A stretch of DNA of 64,000 nucleotides from an uncultured Woeseia sp. (lineage in GTDB: Bacteria > Pseudomonadota > Gammaproteobacteria > Steroidobacterales > Woeseiaceae): NCBI GenBank assembly GCA_937925605.1, contig CALALV010000160.1:7501-71500 (forward strand), written 5' to 3'. Shown here piece by piece: positions 36,501 to 45,300 of the stretch. Position 1 is the stretch's first letter. Each line of letters begins with the position of its first letter. Below the pieces are notes generated by a model that worked only from the letters and a program-made list of their open reading frames with translations, was not told the origin of the DNA and did not search any database. The translations under genes and the position numbers were made by a program.

Positions 36501-38384
36501 ATGAATTTCTTCGACGCCCAGGACAGCGCCCGGCGCGCGACCCGACGCCTCGTCGTCGCCTACGCCGTGGCGACCGCGCTGATCGTCGCCGGCGTCACGG
36601 CCGTCACCGCCCTTGCGCTGTACGCCAGCGGCGCGGCACCGGACCCCGGCATACTCGTGTTCGTCGCCGTGCTGACGGCGCTCGTGATCGGCGGCGCAAC
36701 GCTCTACCGGACCGCGAGCCTGTCGGCCGGCGGCGGCCGCGTCGCGCGCGAAATGGGCGGCACGCGCCTGTCGCCGGACGTCTCCGACCCGCTGCACCAG
36801 CGCCTGCGCAACGTCGTCGAGGAAATGGCGATCGCTTCCGGGATGCCGGTGCCCGAGATCTACATCCTGGAACAGGAAGCCGGCATCAACGCCTTCGCCG
36901 CGGGCTACGCACCCGGGGACGCGGCCATCGCCGTGACCCGCGGCACGCTCGAATTACTCGACCGCGACGAGTTGCAGGGAGTCATCGCGCACGAATTCAG
37001 CCACGTGATCAACGGCGACATGCGCCTGAACATCCGCATGATGGGCGTGCTGTTCGGCATCATGGTGCTCGGCCTCGCCGGCCGCCTGATCCTGCGCGGC
37101 AGCCGCCGCGGCCGGCTGGTCTCCGGCCGCGGCCGCGGCGGCACGTCCGCCGTGCTGATCATCGGCCTCGGCCTGGTCGTGCTCGGCGGCGTCGGCGTGT
37201 TCTTCGCGCGCATCACCAAGGCCGCCGTATCGCGGCAGCGCGAACTCCTCGCCGACGCATCCGCGGTGCAGTTCACGCGGCAGACGGACGGCATTGCCAA
37301 CGCGCTGAAGAAGATCATGGCCTTCAGCCGCCATTCCTACCTGACCGCCGCGGACCCGGAGGAAATCAGCCACATGCTGTTTGCGCACGGCGCGAAGTTC
37401 TCGTCGCTGTTCGCGACGCATCCGCCGCTCGACGAACGCATCCGCAGGCTAGAGCCCGGTTTTCGCGTCGAGGACCTGCCGCGAGTGGAAATGCCCGCGA
37501 CCGCCGCGGCGGGCGCGGACTCGCCGGCGGGCGCCGCGGCCTTCGCGTTCGCCGACGCGCCGCTGCCGCCACTCGCCGAGACGGTCGGCAACCCGACGAT
37601 CGAACACGTCGCGTTCGCCGGCGCGCTGCGCGTCGGCCTGCCGGCGTCGCTGTACGACGCCGCGCATTCGAGCCACTCGGCCTGGCTGCTCGTGCTCGCG
37701 CTGTTCGTAGAGCCTGACGCCGCGCGCGCGCAGGGAGCGCGCGAGCTGCTGACGCAGCAGCTCGGCAGCGAGCGTTGCCGCCGGGTCTTCGAGTTCGCCG
37801 GGACGCTCGCCGGCGGAGACCGCTCGTGGCGGCTGCCGCTGCTCGAGATCGCGTTCCCGGCGCTGAAAGCCGCGCCCGCCGCGCGCATCGAGTACCTGGT
37901 CGAGCTGGGCGAGCGGCTAATCGGTCTCGACGGGCGCCTGACGCTGTACGAGTTCTGCCTGCTGCGGATCCTGCGCCTGCACCTCGGCGCCGCCTTCGCC
38001 CCGGGGGTCGGCCTGGCCCCGGCCGGCAAGCGCGCCATACGCCGCGCCGCACTGGACCTGCTCGCCGTCATCGCCGGGCAGGGCCAGCCGGATCCCGCGG
38101 CGCAGCAGCGCGCATTCGCCGCCGGCCTCAAGCCGTTCGGCCGCTGGGCGGCCGACGCCGCGTACGCGCCGCCCGCGGAGCCCGCACAAGCGCTGGCCGA
38201 CAGTCTCGACACGCTGCGCCGCTCCACGATGCGCGCGCGGCGCACGCTGGTGCAGGCGGTTGCGGACTGCATCAGCGCGGACGGGCGTCTCGGCAGCGCG
38301 GAGGCCGAGCTTTTGCGCGCCGTCTGCGCCTCGCTGGACTGCCCGCTGCCGCCGCTCGCGGTGCGCCGCGAACGCGCCTCGTGA
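36501..38384 (+). CDS. M48-family membrane metalloprotease with C-terminal TerB-like extension
   Basis: A 627-residue HtpX-like zinc protease. Two membrane helices start the protein (VAYAVATALIVAGVTAVTAL and a second near 45-65), the zinc motif HEFSH lies in LQGVIAHEFSHVINGDMRLN (about residue 165), two more helices follow (IMVLGLAGRLILRG, LIIGLGLVVLGGVGVFF), and the third ligand region is RELLADASAVQFTR. It is twice the size of HtpX: residues from about 350 are a non-peptidase part ending in ISADGRLGSAEAELLRAVCA, a TerB-like alpha domain. Membrane proteins are probable substrates. It follows lemA. Confidence 0.9.
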   Translation: MNFFDAQDSARRATRRLVVAYAVATALIVAGVTAVTALALYASGAAPDPGILVFVAVLTALVIGGATLYRTASLSAGGGRVAREMGGTRLSPDVSDPLHQRLRNVVEEMAIASGMPVPEIYILEQEAGINAFAAGYAPGDAAIAVTRGTLELLDRDELQGVIAHEFSHVINGDMRLNIRMMGVLFGIMVLGLAGRLILRGSRRGRLVSGRGRGGTSAVLIIGLGLVVLGGVGVFFARITKAAVSRQRELLADASAVQFTRQTDGIANALKKIMAFSRHSYLTAADPEEISHMLFAHGAKFSSLFATHPPLDERIRRLEPGFRVEDLPRVEMPATAAAGADSPAGAAAFAFADAPLPPLAETVGNPTIEHVAFAGALRVGLPASLYDAAHSSHSAWLLVLALFVEPDAARAQGARELLTQQLGSERCRRVFEFAGTLAGGDRSWRLPLLEIAFPALKAAPAARIEYLVELGERLIGLDGRLTLYEFCLLRILRLHLGAAFAPGVGLAPAGKRAIRRAALDLLAVIAGQGQPDPAAQQRAFAAGLKPFGRWAADAAYAPPAEPAQALADSLDTLRRSTMRARRTLVQAVADCISADGRLGSAEAELLRAVCASLDCPLPPLAVRRERAS

Positions 38385-38512
38385 GCAGCGCCCGATTGCA
38401 GTATCATGCGCGCAGTACCGCGGGCCGGAACTTGTCCCCGCCCGACGAATCCCTGTAGTACGGGCCGCGGCGCGACCGCCCGGCATCCATCCCGACACGA
38501 GGGACACCAAAG

Positions 38513-39310
38513 ATGAAAGCCTCCTGCACCGCCCTGGCCGGCCTGCTCGCGCTCGTGATCGCGCTGCCCGCGTTCGCGGAGACGCGCGAAGAGGAACGCG
38601 TCACGGACGCCACCGACGTCATCAACCAGCTGCTGCACATCCCCGAGCAGGGTGTGCCGCCCTCGCTGCTCGCGCGCGCCTACGGCATCGCCGTCATCCC
38701 GAACGTCGTCAAAGTCGGGTTCGGACTCGGCGCACGCCGCGGCAAGGGCATCGTCGTCGTGCGCCGCGACGACAACAGCTGGAGCAACCCTGTGTTCGTC
38801 ACGATCACCGGCGGCAGCGTCGGCTGGCAGATCGGCGCCCAGTCCACCGACATCATCCTCGTCTTCAAGAACCGGCGCGGCGTCGACGGCATGGCGAGCG
38901 GCAAGCTGACGCTCGGCGCAGACGCCTCGATCGCGGCGGGTCCGGTCGGCCGGCAGGCAAGCATGGCGACCGACATCCAGTTCGAGGCCGAGGTCTATTC
39001 CTATTCGCGCAGCCGCGGACTGTTCGCCGGCGTGGCGCTGGAAGGCGCCGGCGTGACGATCGACGAGAAGGCCAATGCGAGCTTCTACGGACAGGCCGGC
39101 ATCACACCGCAGCAGATCTTCGACAGCTCGGGGAATTTCGCCCCCGCGGTGGCGAATAACTTCGTGCAGGTGCTGACGGCGCAGACGCGGCGCCTGCCGA
39201 AGCAGCCCGGCATGGAACCCGGCGTCAGCGCGGAAGCGCCGCCGGCGGAACGCGAGTCACGCGTCCGCACCTACGGCATCGGCGACCCGGACAGCCCCGA
39301 AACGCGCTAG
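38513..39310 (+). CDS. SYLF/YSC84-domain lipid-binding protein
   Basis: A 265-residue exported protein: signal peptide (CTALAGLLALVIALPAFAET), then a SYLF domain (about 30-230) with LLARAYGIAVIPNVVKVGFG, LGARRGKGIVVVRRDDNSWS, ITGGSVGWQIGAQSTDIILV and ADASIAAGPVGRQASMATD. SYLF domains bind phosphoinositides in eukaryotes; bacterial members are envelope proteins of uncertain role, some linked to stress. A GAGGGA site precedes ATG 38513. It ends with a disordered Pro/Glu tail. It converges with the EexN-like gene 72 nt away. Confidence 0.88.
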   Translation: MKASCTALAGLLALVIALPAFAETREEERVTDATDVINQLLHIPEQGVPPSLLARAYGIAVIPNVVKVGFGLGARRGKGIVVVRRDDNSWSNPVFVTITGGSVGWQIGAQSTDIILVFKNRRGVDGMASGKLTLGADASIAAGPVGRQASMATDIQFEAEVYSYSRSRGLFAGVALEGAGVTIDEKANASFYGQAGITPQQIFDSSGNFAPAVANNFVQVLTAQTRRLPKQPGMEPGVSAEAPPAERESRVRTYGIGDPDSPETR

Positions 39311-39382
39311 GGCGACGCTCCTCGCGCCTTGCCTCGCCGGCGACCCGGCCGGCGCGTGTGACGAGAATCGATCAGCGTCTCC

Positions 39383-39994
39383 CTAGCGCTGTTCGCCGTC
39401 GGTCGCGGGCTCGCTGCCACCCTGGCGACGCTGCAGTTCCTCGCGGATCTCTGCAAGATCGCTCGCCGGCTGCGCTGACGGCTCGCCCGGCGGCGGGTCG
39501 ACCGGCATGCTTGCCGGATCCTCGTCGGCGTTCGTTGCCTGGCCCGACGCTGGCGGTGCGCCCTCGAGCGGCCTGAGCTGGCCGTCTTCGAGCACGACGG
39601 GCTCCTCGCTGACTTCCCCGAACTGCGACAGGTACTCCGCTTCGCGCCGGAGACGCTCGGCCTCCTCGGCCCGCGCACGTGCCTCGGCCGCGTCCTGCTG
39701 CGCACGCCGCAGCGCCTCGCGCTTGCGCTCGGACTGGGCTTCCAGCGCGGCACGCTGCTCCGCCTCTTCCGCCGCGGCCAGCCGGTCGCCGGCCTCGCGC
39801 GCGTTCAGGCATTCGGTCGTGTACTTGAGTTCGGCGCGGTTCTCCGCGCAGCGCACCATCGTCGCTTCGAGCAGGCGCGGATTCTCCATGAACTCGACGA
39901 CGGTGTGCGGCGGCGGCTCCGGCGTGCAGGCCGAGCCGCCGAAAGCGGCCACGACGAGCAGCCGGATTCCGGTTGTATGCGCTACGCGTCTCAT
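39383..39994 (-). CDS. EexN-like lipoprotein with coiled-coil tail
   Basis: About 203 residues from ATG 39994. The signal ends in a lipobox-like GGSACTPEPP, and the segment HTVVEFMENPRLLEATMVRC, then AENRAELKYTTECLNAREA, is the EexN family pattern. In plasmids EexN is an entry-exclusion lipoprotein; chromosomal relatives are of unknown use. The remainder is a long charged helix (AAEEAEQRAALEAQSERKRE) and a Pro/Gly-rich tail. Other in-frame ATGs at 40006 and further upstream are possible; none has a clear ribosome site. No conjugation genes lie nearby. Confidence 0.75.
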   Translation of the reverse strand: MRRVAHTTGIRLLVVAAFGGSACTPEPPPHTVVEFMENPRLLEATMVRCAENRAELKYTTECLNAREAGDRLAAAEEAEQRAALEAQSERKREALRRAQQDAAEARARAEEAERLRREAEYLSQFGEVSEEPVVLEDGQLRPLEGAPPASGQATNADEDPASMPVDPPPGEPSAQPASDLAEIREELQRRQGGSEPATDGEQR

Positions 39995-40192
39995 GCCGGG
40001 GCCCATGGCGAAGTGTTGACGAAAGCGAATGTTGATCATAACACCGCCGTATGACCGATTCCGTGCGCGAGGTCCTGTATTCGTTGTCAACCTGAACGCG
40101 GATTCGCCGTTAGTGGTCGTAATCGCGCCGATCGACCCCGGGCGCATCGCAGACTGTCGCAATACGGCGACGCCGCGGCAGGGAGGCAGGTC

Positions 40193-40390
40193 ATGACACG
40201 GATCGTATTCACGCTGTTACTCGTCGGCGCGCTCGGCGCCTGTGCGCTGCCGGGTGCTACCCCGGACCGGCAGTACCTCGTGGCTTACGACGAGCTCAGC
40301 GCCGCGATGAGCGTTTCCCGCGAGCCGCTCGCAGCTGCGGCGGACGCCGAAGCCACCGCGCGCAGCGAGGTCGCCGCGCTCGCCCGCTGA
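40193..40390 (+). CDS. Small lipoprotein, unknown function
   Basis: A 65-residue protein from ATG 40193 with a strong GGGAGG site. MTRIVFTLLLVGALGACALP gives a lipobox (LGAC) and a mature peptide of about 50 residues (SAAMSVSREPLAAAADAEAT). No family is recognised. It is divergent from the EexN-like gene and 52 nt upstream of the LplT-PlsC fusion, so it could be cotranscribed with the latter. Very short frames in GC-rich DNA can be spurious, but the signal plus ribosome site make this one credible. Confidence 0.55.
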   Translation: MTRIVFTLLLVGALGACALPGATPDRQYLVAYDELSAAMSVSREPLAAAADAEATARSEVAALAR

Positions 40391-40442
40391 CCCGCAAGCC
40401 GTCTGGTATAGTGGCGCGGCCACCTGCCGGACGGGAGCAGCG

Positions 40443-42323
40443 TTGTCACAGTCGAGCCAGTTCGCGCTGCTGCGGCAGAAGCGCTTCGCGCCGTTTTTCG
40501 TCACGCAGTTCCTGGGCGCGTTCAACGACAACATTTTCCGCAACGGGCTCGTAATCCTCGTCACGTTCCAGGCGACGCAGGTCGCGGGCATGAACGCGAG
40601 CGAGCTGGCGAACGTCGCCGGTGCGCTGTTCATTCTTCCCTACTTCCTGTTCTCCGCGTCGGCGGGCCAGCTTGCCGACAAGCTGGAGAAGTCGCAGCTG
40701 ATTCGCGCGGTCAAGCTGCTCGAGATCGCGTTGATGCTGATCGCGACGCTCGCGTTCGTCACGGCGAGCTACGTCGCGCTGCTGGCAGTGCTGTTCCTGA
40801 TGGGCTGCCAGTCGACGCTGTTCGGCCCGGTCAAGTATGCCTACCTGCCGCAGCAACTGGCTTCGGAGGAACTGGTCGGCGGCAACGCGCTGGTCGAGTC
40901 GGGTACCTACGTGGCGATCATCCTCGGCCTGATCGTCGGCGGCCTTGCCGTCGCGATCGACCCGGACACGCGCGTGCTGCTGTCCGCCTTCCTGGTCGGC
41001 GTTGCGCTGCTCGGCTACCTGGCGAGCCGCGGCATCCCGGTCACCCGGCCGGTCGACCCGGAACTGCGCTTCAACCCGAACCCGTGGACCGAGACCTGGC
41101 GCATCGTCGGCTACGCGCGGCGCGACCGCAGCGTATTCCTGTCGATCCTCGGCATCTCCTGGTTCTGGTTTTTCGGTTCCGCGATGACGCTGCAGGTTCC
41201 GGCCTACACGCTGGTCATCCTGAACGGTAACGAGGAAATAACGACGATACTGCTAGTGGCCTTTGCGATCGGCGTCGGCGCCGGCTCGCTGCTGTGCGAG
41301 CGCATGTCGGGGCGGCGCATCGAACTCGGTCTCGTGCCCTTCGGTTCCATCGGCCTGTCGCTGTTCGCGGTCGACCTCTACTTCGCTCAGCCCGTTCAGG
41401 CGCTGCAGGCGGTGTCGACGGTCGGCGAGTTTCTCGCGCGCGAGGGCAGTGCCCGCGTGCTCGCGGACCTCGCACTGCTCGGCGCCTTCGGCGGCTTCTA
41501 CAGCGTTCCGCTGTACGCCATGATCCAGGACCGCGCCGAGCGCCGGCACCTGTCGCGCATCATCGCGGCCAATAACATCATCAATTCACTGTTCATGGTC
41601 GCCGCCGCCGTGCTCGCGATCGTGCTGCTGAATGCCGGGCTGTCGATACCGCAGTTCTTCCTCGTGCTCGCCGTGCTGAACGCGGCCGTAGCGATCTACA
41701 TCTATTCGCTGCTGCCCGAGTTCCTCATGCGGTTCCTGGTCTGGATACTCGTCAATACGCTCTACCGGATCCGCTCGCGCGGCCTCGACAACATCCCCGC
41801 CGAGGGCCCCGCCGTGCTGGTCTGCAATCACGTGAGCTACGTCGATGCGTTAATCATCGGCGGTTGCGTGCGGCGGCCGGTGCGTTTCGTCATGTGGTAC
41901 CGGATCTTCCAGGTGCCCCTGCTCAGCTTCATCTTCCGGACGGCAAAGGCAATCCCGATCGCGTCCGCGCGCGAGAACGCCGAATTGCTCGACGAGGCCT
42001 TCGAGCGGATCGACGAGGAACTCGCCGCAGGCCAGCTCGTCTGCATCTTCCCGGAGGGCGCAATAACCCGGGACGGCGAGGTGCATCGCTTCCGGCCCGG
42101 CGTGGAGCGCATCCTCGAACGCCGCCAGGTGCCGGTCGTGCCGCTCGCGCTCGGCGGGCTGTGGGGCAGCTGGTTCAGCCGGCGCCGTGGCCGCCTCAGG
42201 CGCGTCCCCGGCAAGCTGTTTCAGCGCGTGCGGCTGCACTGCGGCCCGCCGGTCCCGGCGCAGCACGCGAGCGCCGCCACGCTGGAACTGCTGGTGCGCA
42301 CGCTGCGCGGCGACGACCGCTAG
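40443..42323 (+). CDS. LplT-PlsC fusion: MFS lysophospholipid transporter with acyltransferase domain
   Basis: A 626-residue membrane protein. Residues 1-410 are a 12-helix MFS transporter of the LplT type (FFVTQFLGAFNDNIFRNGLV is the family start; GCQSTLFGPVKYAYLPQQLA follows). Residues about 430-626 are a PlsC/LPLAT acyltransferase: NHVSYVDALIIGG gives the HxxxxD catalytic motif, and FPEGAITRDGEVHRFRPG is motif III. In many bacteria a longer protein adds an acyl-ACP synthetase (Aas); here that third domain is absent. It would flip and re-acylate lysophospholipids at the inner membrane. The start is TTG 40443 with GGGAG upstream; a -10-like TATAGT is at 40407. Confidence 0.9.
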   Translation: MSQSSQFALLRQKRFAPFFVTQFLGAFNDNIFRNGLVILVTFQATQVAGMNASELANVAGALFILPYFLFSASAGQLADKLEKSQLIRAVKLLEIALMLIATLAFVTASYVALLAVLFLMGCQSTLFGPVKYAYLPQQLASEELVGGNALVESGTYVAIILGLIVGGLAVAIDPDTRVLLSAFLVGVALLGYLASRGIPVTRPVDPELRFNPNPWTETWRIVGYARRDRSVFLSILGISWFWFFGSAMTLQVPAYTLVILNGNEEITTILLVAFAIGVGAGSLLCERMSGRRIELGLVPFGSIGLSLFAVDLYFAQPVQALQAVSTVGEFLAREGSARVLADLALLGAFGGFYSVPLYAMIQDRAERRHLSRIIAANNIINSLFMVAAAVLAIVLLNAGLSIPQFFLVLAVLNAAVAIYIYSLLPEFLMRFLVWILVNTLYRIRSRGLDNIPAEGPAVLVCNHVSYVDALIIGGCVRRPVRFVMWYRIFQVPLLSFIFRTAKAIPIASARENAELLDEAFERIDEELAAGQLVCIFPEGAITRDGEVHRFRPGVERILERRQVPVVPLALGGLWGSWFSRRRGRLRRVPGKLFQRVRLHCGPPVPAQHASAATLELLVRTLRGDDR

Positions 42324-42329
42324 CGTCTG

Positions 42330-45300
42330 CTAGAGCCCGGCGTTTCCCCGGAACACGCTGCCGGGCGCTTCCGCTACGCCGAGGCGCCGCCGCCACTCGG
42401 CCAGCAGTTCCTCGCGAGTACCGAACAGCAACGGGCCCTCCGCGTAATCGAACCAGACCTCGGCGACCTCGGCGTAACCCGCCTCGTGGGTGAGCATCAG
42501 CAGGCGGTCGCCGAGCGGATCGAGCAGCGTATCGTCGCCCGCCAGCCGGTCCACGACCAGCGATGCCCCGGGCAGCGGGCGCGGGGCACGCACGGAATCG
42601 AGCCAGGTCAGGCCGTAGGCGGCGACCGATGCGCGGTGAATCCAGCCGGCCGTGCGCAGCAGTAGCCGGTTGCCGCCGGGCGCGAACACGACTTCGCTCA
42701 CGGCCGACGGCAGCGCCAGGCTGCTGCTGCCGACACGTCCCTGCGCGAGGTCCAGCACCTGGACGCGCTGCGTCGCGTCGACGATCGCAAGCAGCGGGCG
42801 GTCCGGCGCCGCGCCGATGCGCGTCAGCGGCGCGTCGCCCTGCCACACCGTCTTCAGGGTCCAGGTACCGACGCGATCGGGACCAAGCGAACTCAGCGTG
42901 CCGTTCTCGGCACCGAGATAGAGCAGGCCGTCCGCGCCGAAGGCCAGCGACAGGTGCAGCGCCCCGAGGTCGAGGTCGGCCAGCACGGCGCCACTTCCGG
43001 CGTCGACGACCGCAACGCGCTGTGCGGCCAGCACGGCGACGTGGCGCGCGTCGGGTGAGAAGGCCAGCACCTCGACCGCCCCGCGCACCACGTCGGGGCT
43101 GAAGGGCCGCGGTCGCCCGCTGCCGGCCTCCCAGACGCGCAGCGTGCCGTCGGCGCCCGCACTCGCGACGAGGCTGCCGTCGTCGCTGAACGCCAGTCGC
43201 AGCACGGCGCCCTGGTGGCCGAGGTAGTTGACTTCGTCGACCGTCAGCGCGAGCGGTTCGCCGTCGGCGCCGGTACGCAACACGTGCACGTGTCCGTCGC
43301 GGTCGGCCACGGCCAGGTAGCGCCCGCCCGGGGCGAGCACGGCCGGCGAGTCGCCGGACGCGCGCCAGACACGGTGGCCACCCTCGCCGGCCACGGCATC
43401 CTGCCGGGCCGCCGGCTGCCGCCAGAAGCGCAGGTCGCCGCCCGGCGCAGCGGACAGCAGCACGCTCTCGTCAGCGGCGAAGGCCAGCAGCGGCTCGCTG
43501 GCGGCCGGCAGGCCGGCATCGAGGATCGGCCCGAGCAGCGCCCCGTCCTCGGCGCGGTAGACCCGGTAGCCGAGGCGCGGGCTGCCCGCCAGCAGGCGCT
43601 CGCCGCCCGGCGAGAAGCCGACCTGCCAGCGCTGCGGGCCGCGGTACAGCAGCAGCGGCTCGGCGGCCGCGTCGACGCGCCATAGCGACAGACCGTTGTC
43701 GCCGTGCAAGACCGCGAGCGTCTCGCCGTCGGGCGCCAGTCTCAGTTCGCTCGGTTGTGCATGCAGGTCGAGCTGCGCGAGCTGCTCGCCGTTCTCGAGG
43801 TCCCAGAGCCGCACTGCGCGGTCGTAGTCGGCGACCGCGAGGCGCGCGCCGCGATCGTCCACGGCGGTCAGCGCCGGCGCGCCGGCAATGCGCAGGCTGC
43901 CGCTCTGCACGCGCTCCTCCAGCGACCAGCGCTCGAACACCGTCTCGGAGTCGCCGCGCCGCGTGACGAACAGGTGCGCGCCGTCCGCCGCGAGGCGCAC
44001 CTCGGCGCCGCTCGCCGCCGCCGGCAGGGTCGCCTCGAGGCGCCCGTTGACGGTCCGCCACAGGTGCACGCCGTCCTGCGCGTGGGAGACGAGATAGCGT
44101 CCGTCGCGGCTGACGCCGAGCACTTCCTCGTCGGCCGGCACCGCGACCGTGCGCGCGGGCCGCGCTGCGCCGAGTTCCCAGAGCCTCGCGCTGTCGCTCT
44201 GCAGCGCGCGGGCGACGGCGTAGCGGCCGTCGGGGCCGAACCAGATGTTGTCCGACTCGCGTTCGACCGGCGGCGGGATGTCGATGCCGCGGTCGAATTC
44301 CTCGACCAGCCCCTGCGAGTTCAGGCTCAGGTCCCATCCGACCAGCTGGCCGCTGACACCGGTCGCCTCGTCGCGCAGGCTCAACGACCAGGTGCCGGCC
44401 AGCGGCTCGCCGCGCAGGGTTGCGAGCTGGGCCGCCGGAAACACGGTCTGCTGGTTGGCGGCCGAGCGTTCGCCTTCCATCGGCAGCTCGACCGTGCGGC
44501 CGGACGGCGCGATCAGCTTGAGCCGCAAATCGTCGAGGCGCGCGTGGCTCACGTTGACCGACAGGCCGATGCGGCTGACGTTGCCCGGGCGGTCGACGGC
44601 GACGCGCCTCACCAGCGGCGTGACTTCGAGCGACGACACGGTCCACGGCTCGCGCTGCCGCAGCTCCTCGCCGGCGAGTTGCCACTGCAGGATGCGCGCG
44701 CCGTCGGCCTTGCTGACGACGACGTCGCGGGCGTCGAACAGGAGCTGGCTGTCGGCCGGGACCGGTGCGCTCGCGATCAGCCTCGGGTAGTCCTCGCCGA
44801 TCAGCGTCGCGGCGACGCGGCGACGCTCCGGGGTCGCGACGACCAGCGCCTCGAGGCTCGCGAGCAACGCCGCGTCGCGCTGCTCGCCGCGCATCGCTTC
44901 GCGGGCCTTGCGGTCCCAGAAATCCGCGGTGAGCGTGGCCGCGAGCTCGCCGTCGCCCGGCAGGTCCGCGGCGAACGAGGCGACCTTGTCTATCTCGGCG
45001 CGGTTCGCGGCGCGGTCGGCGCGGTTTTCGAGCAGCGTCACGAACAGCCGGTCCGCCGTCTCGCCGTGGCCCGGGAACGAGCGCAGGTTGCGCCAGGCGC
45101 CGGCCACCTCGGTCAGCTCGGCCGTCGGCGACACGAGCTGGCGCATGTAGGGCTTCGGCAACAGCTGCGTGTACCAGAACGGCACGGCCAGCAGCACGAC
45201 GAGACCGGCGGCGACCAGCGCCGGGCCGCGCCAGTGCAGCGGCAGGTTGCGATTGGCCCAGCGGGCCGTGAACACGGTCGCGTAGACGCGGTTGGACGGC

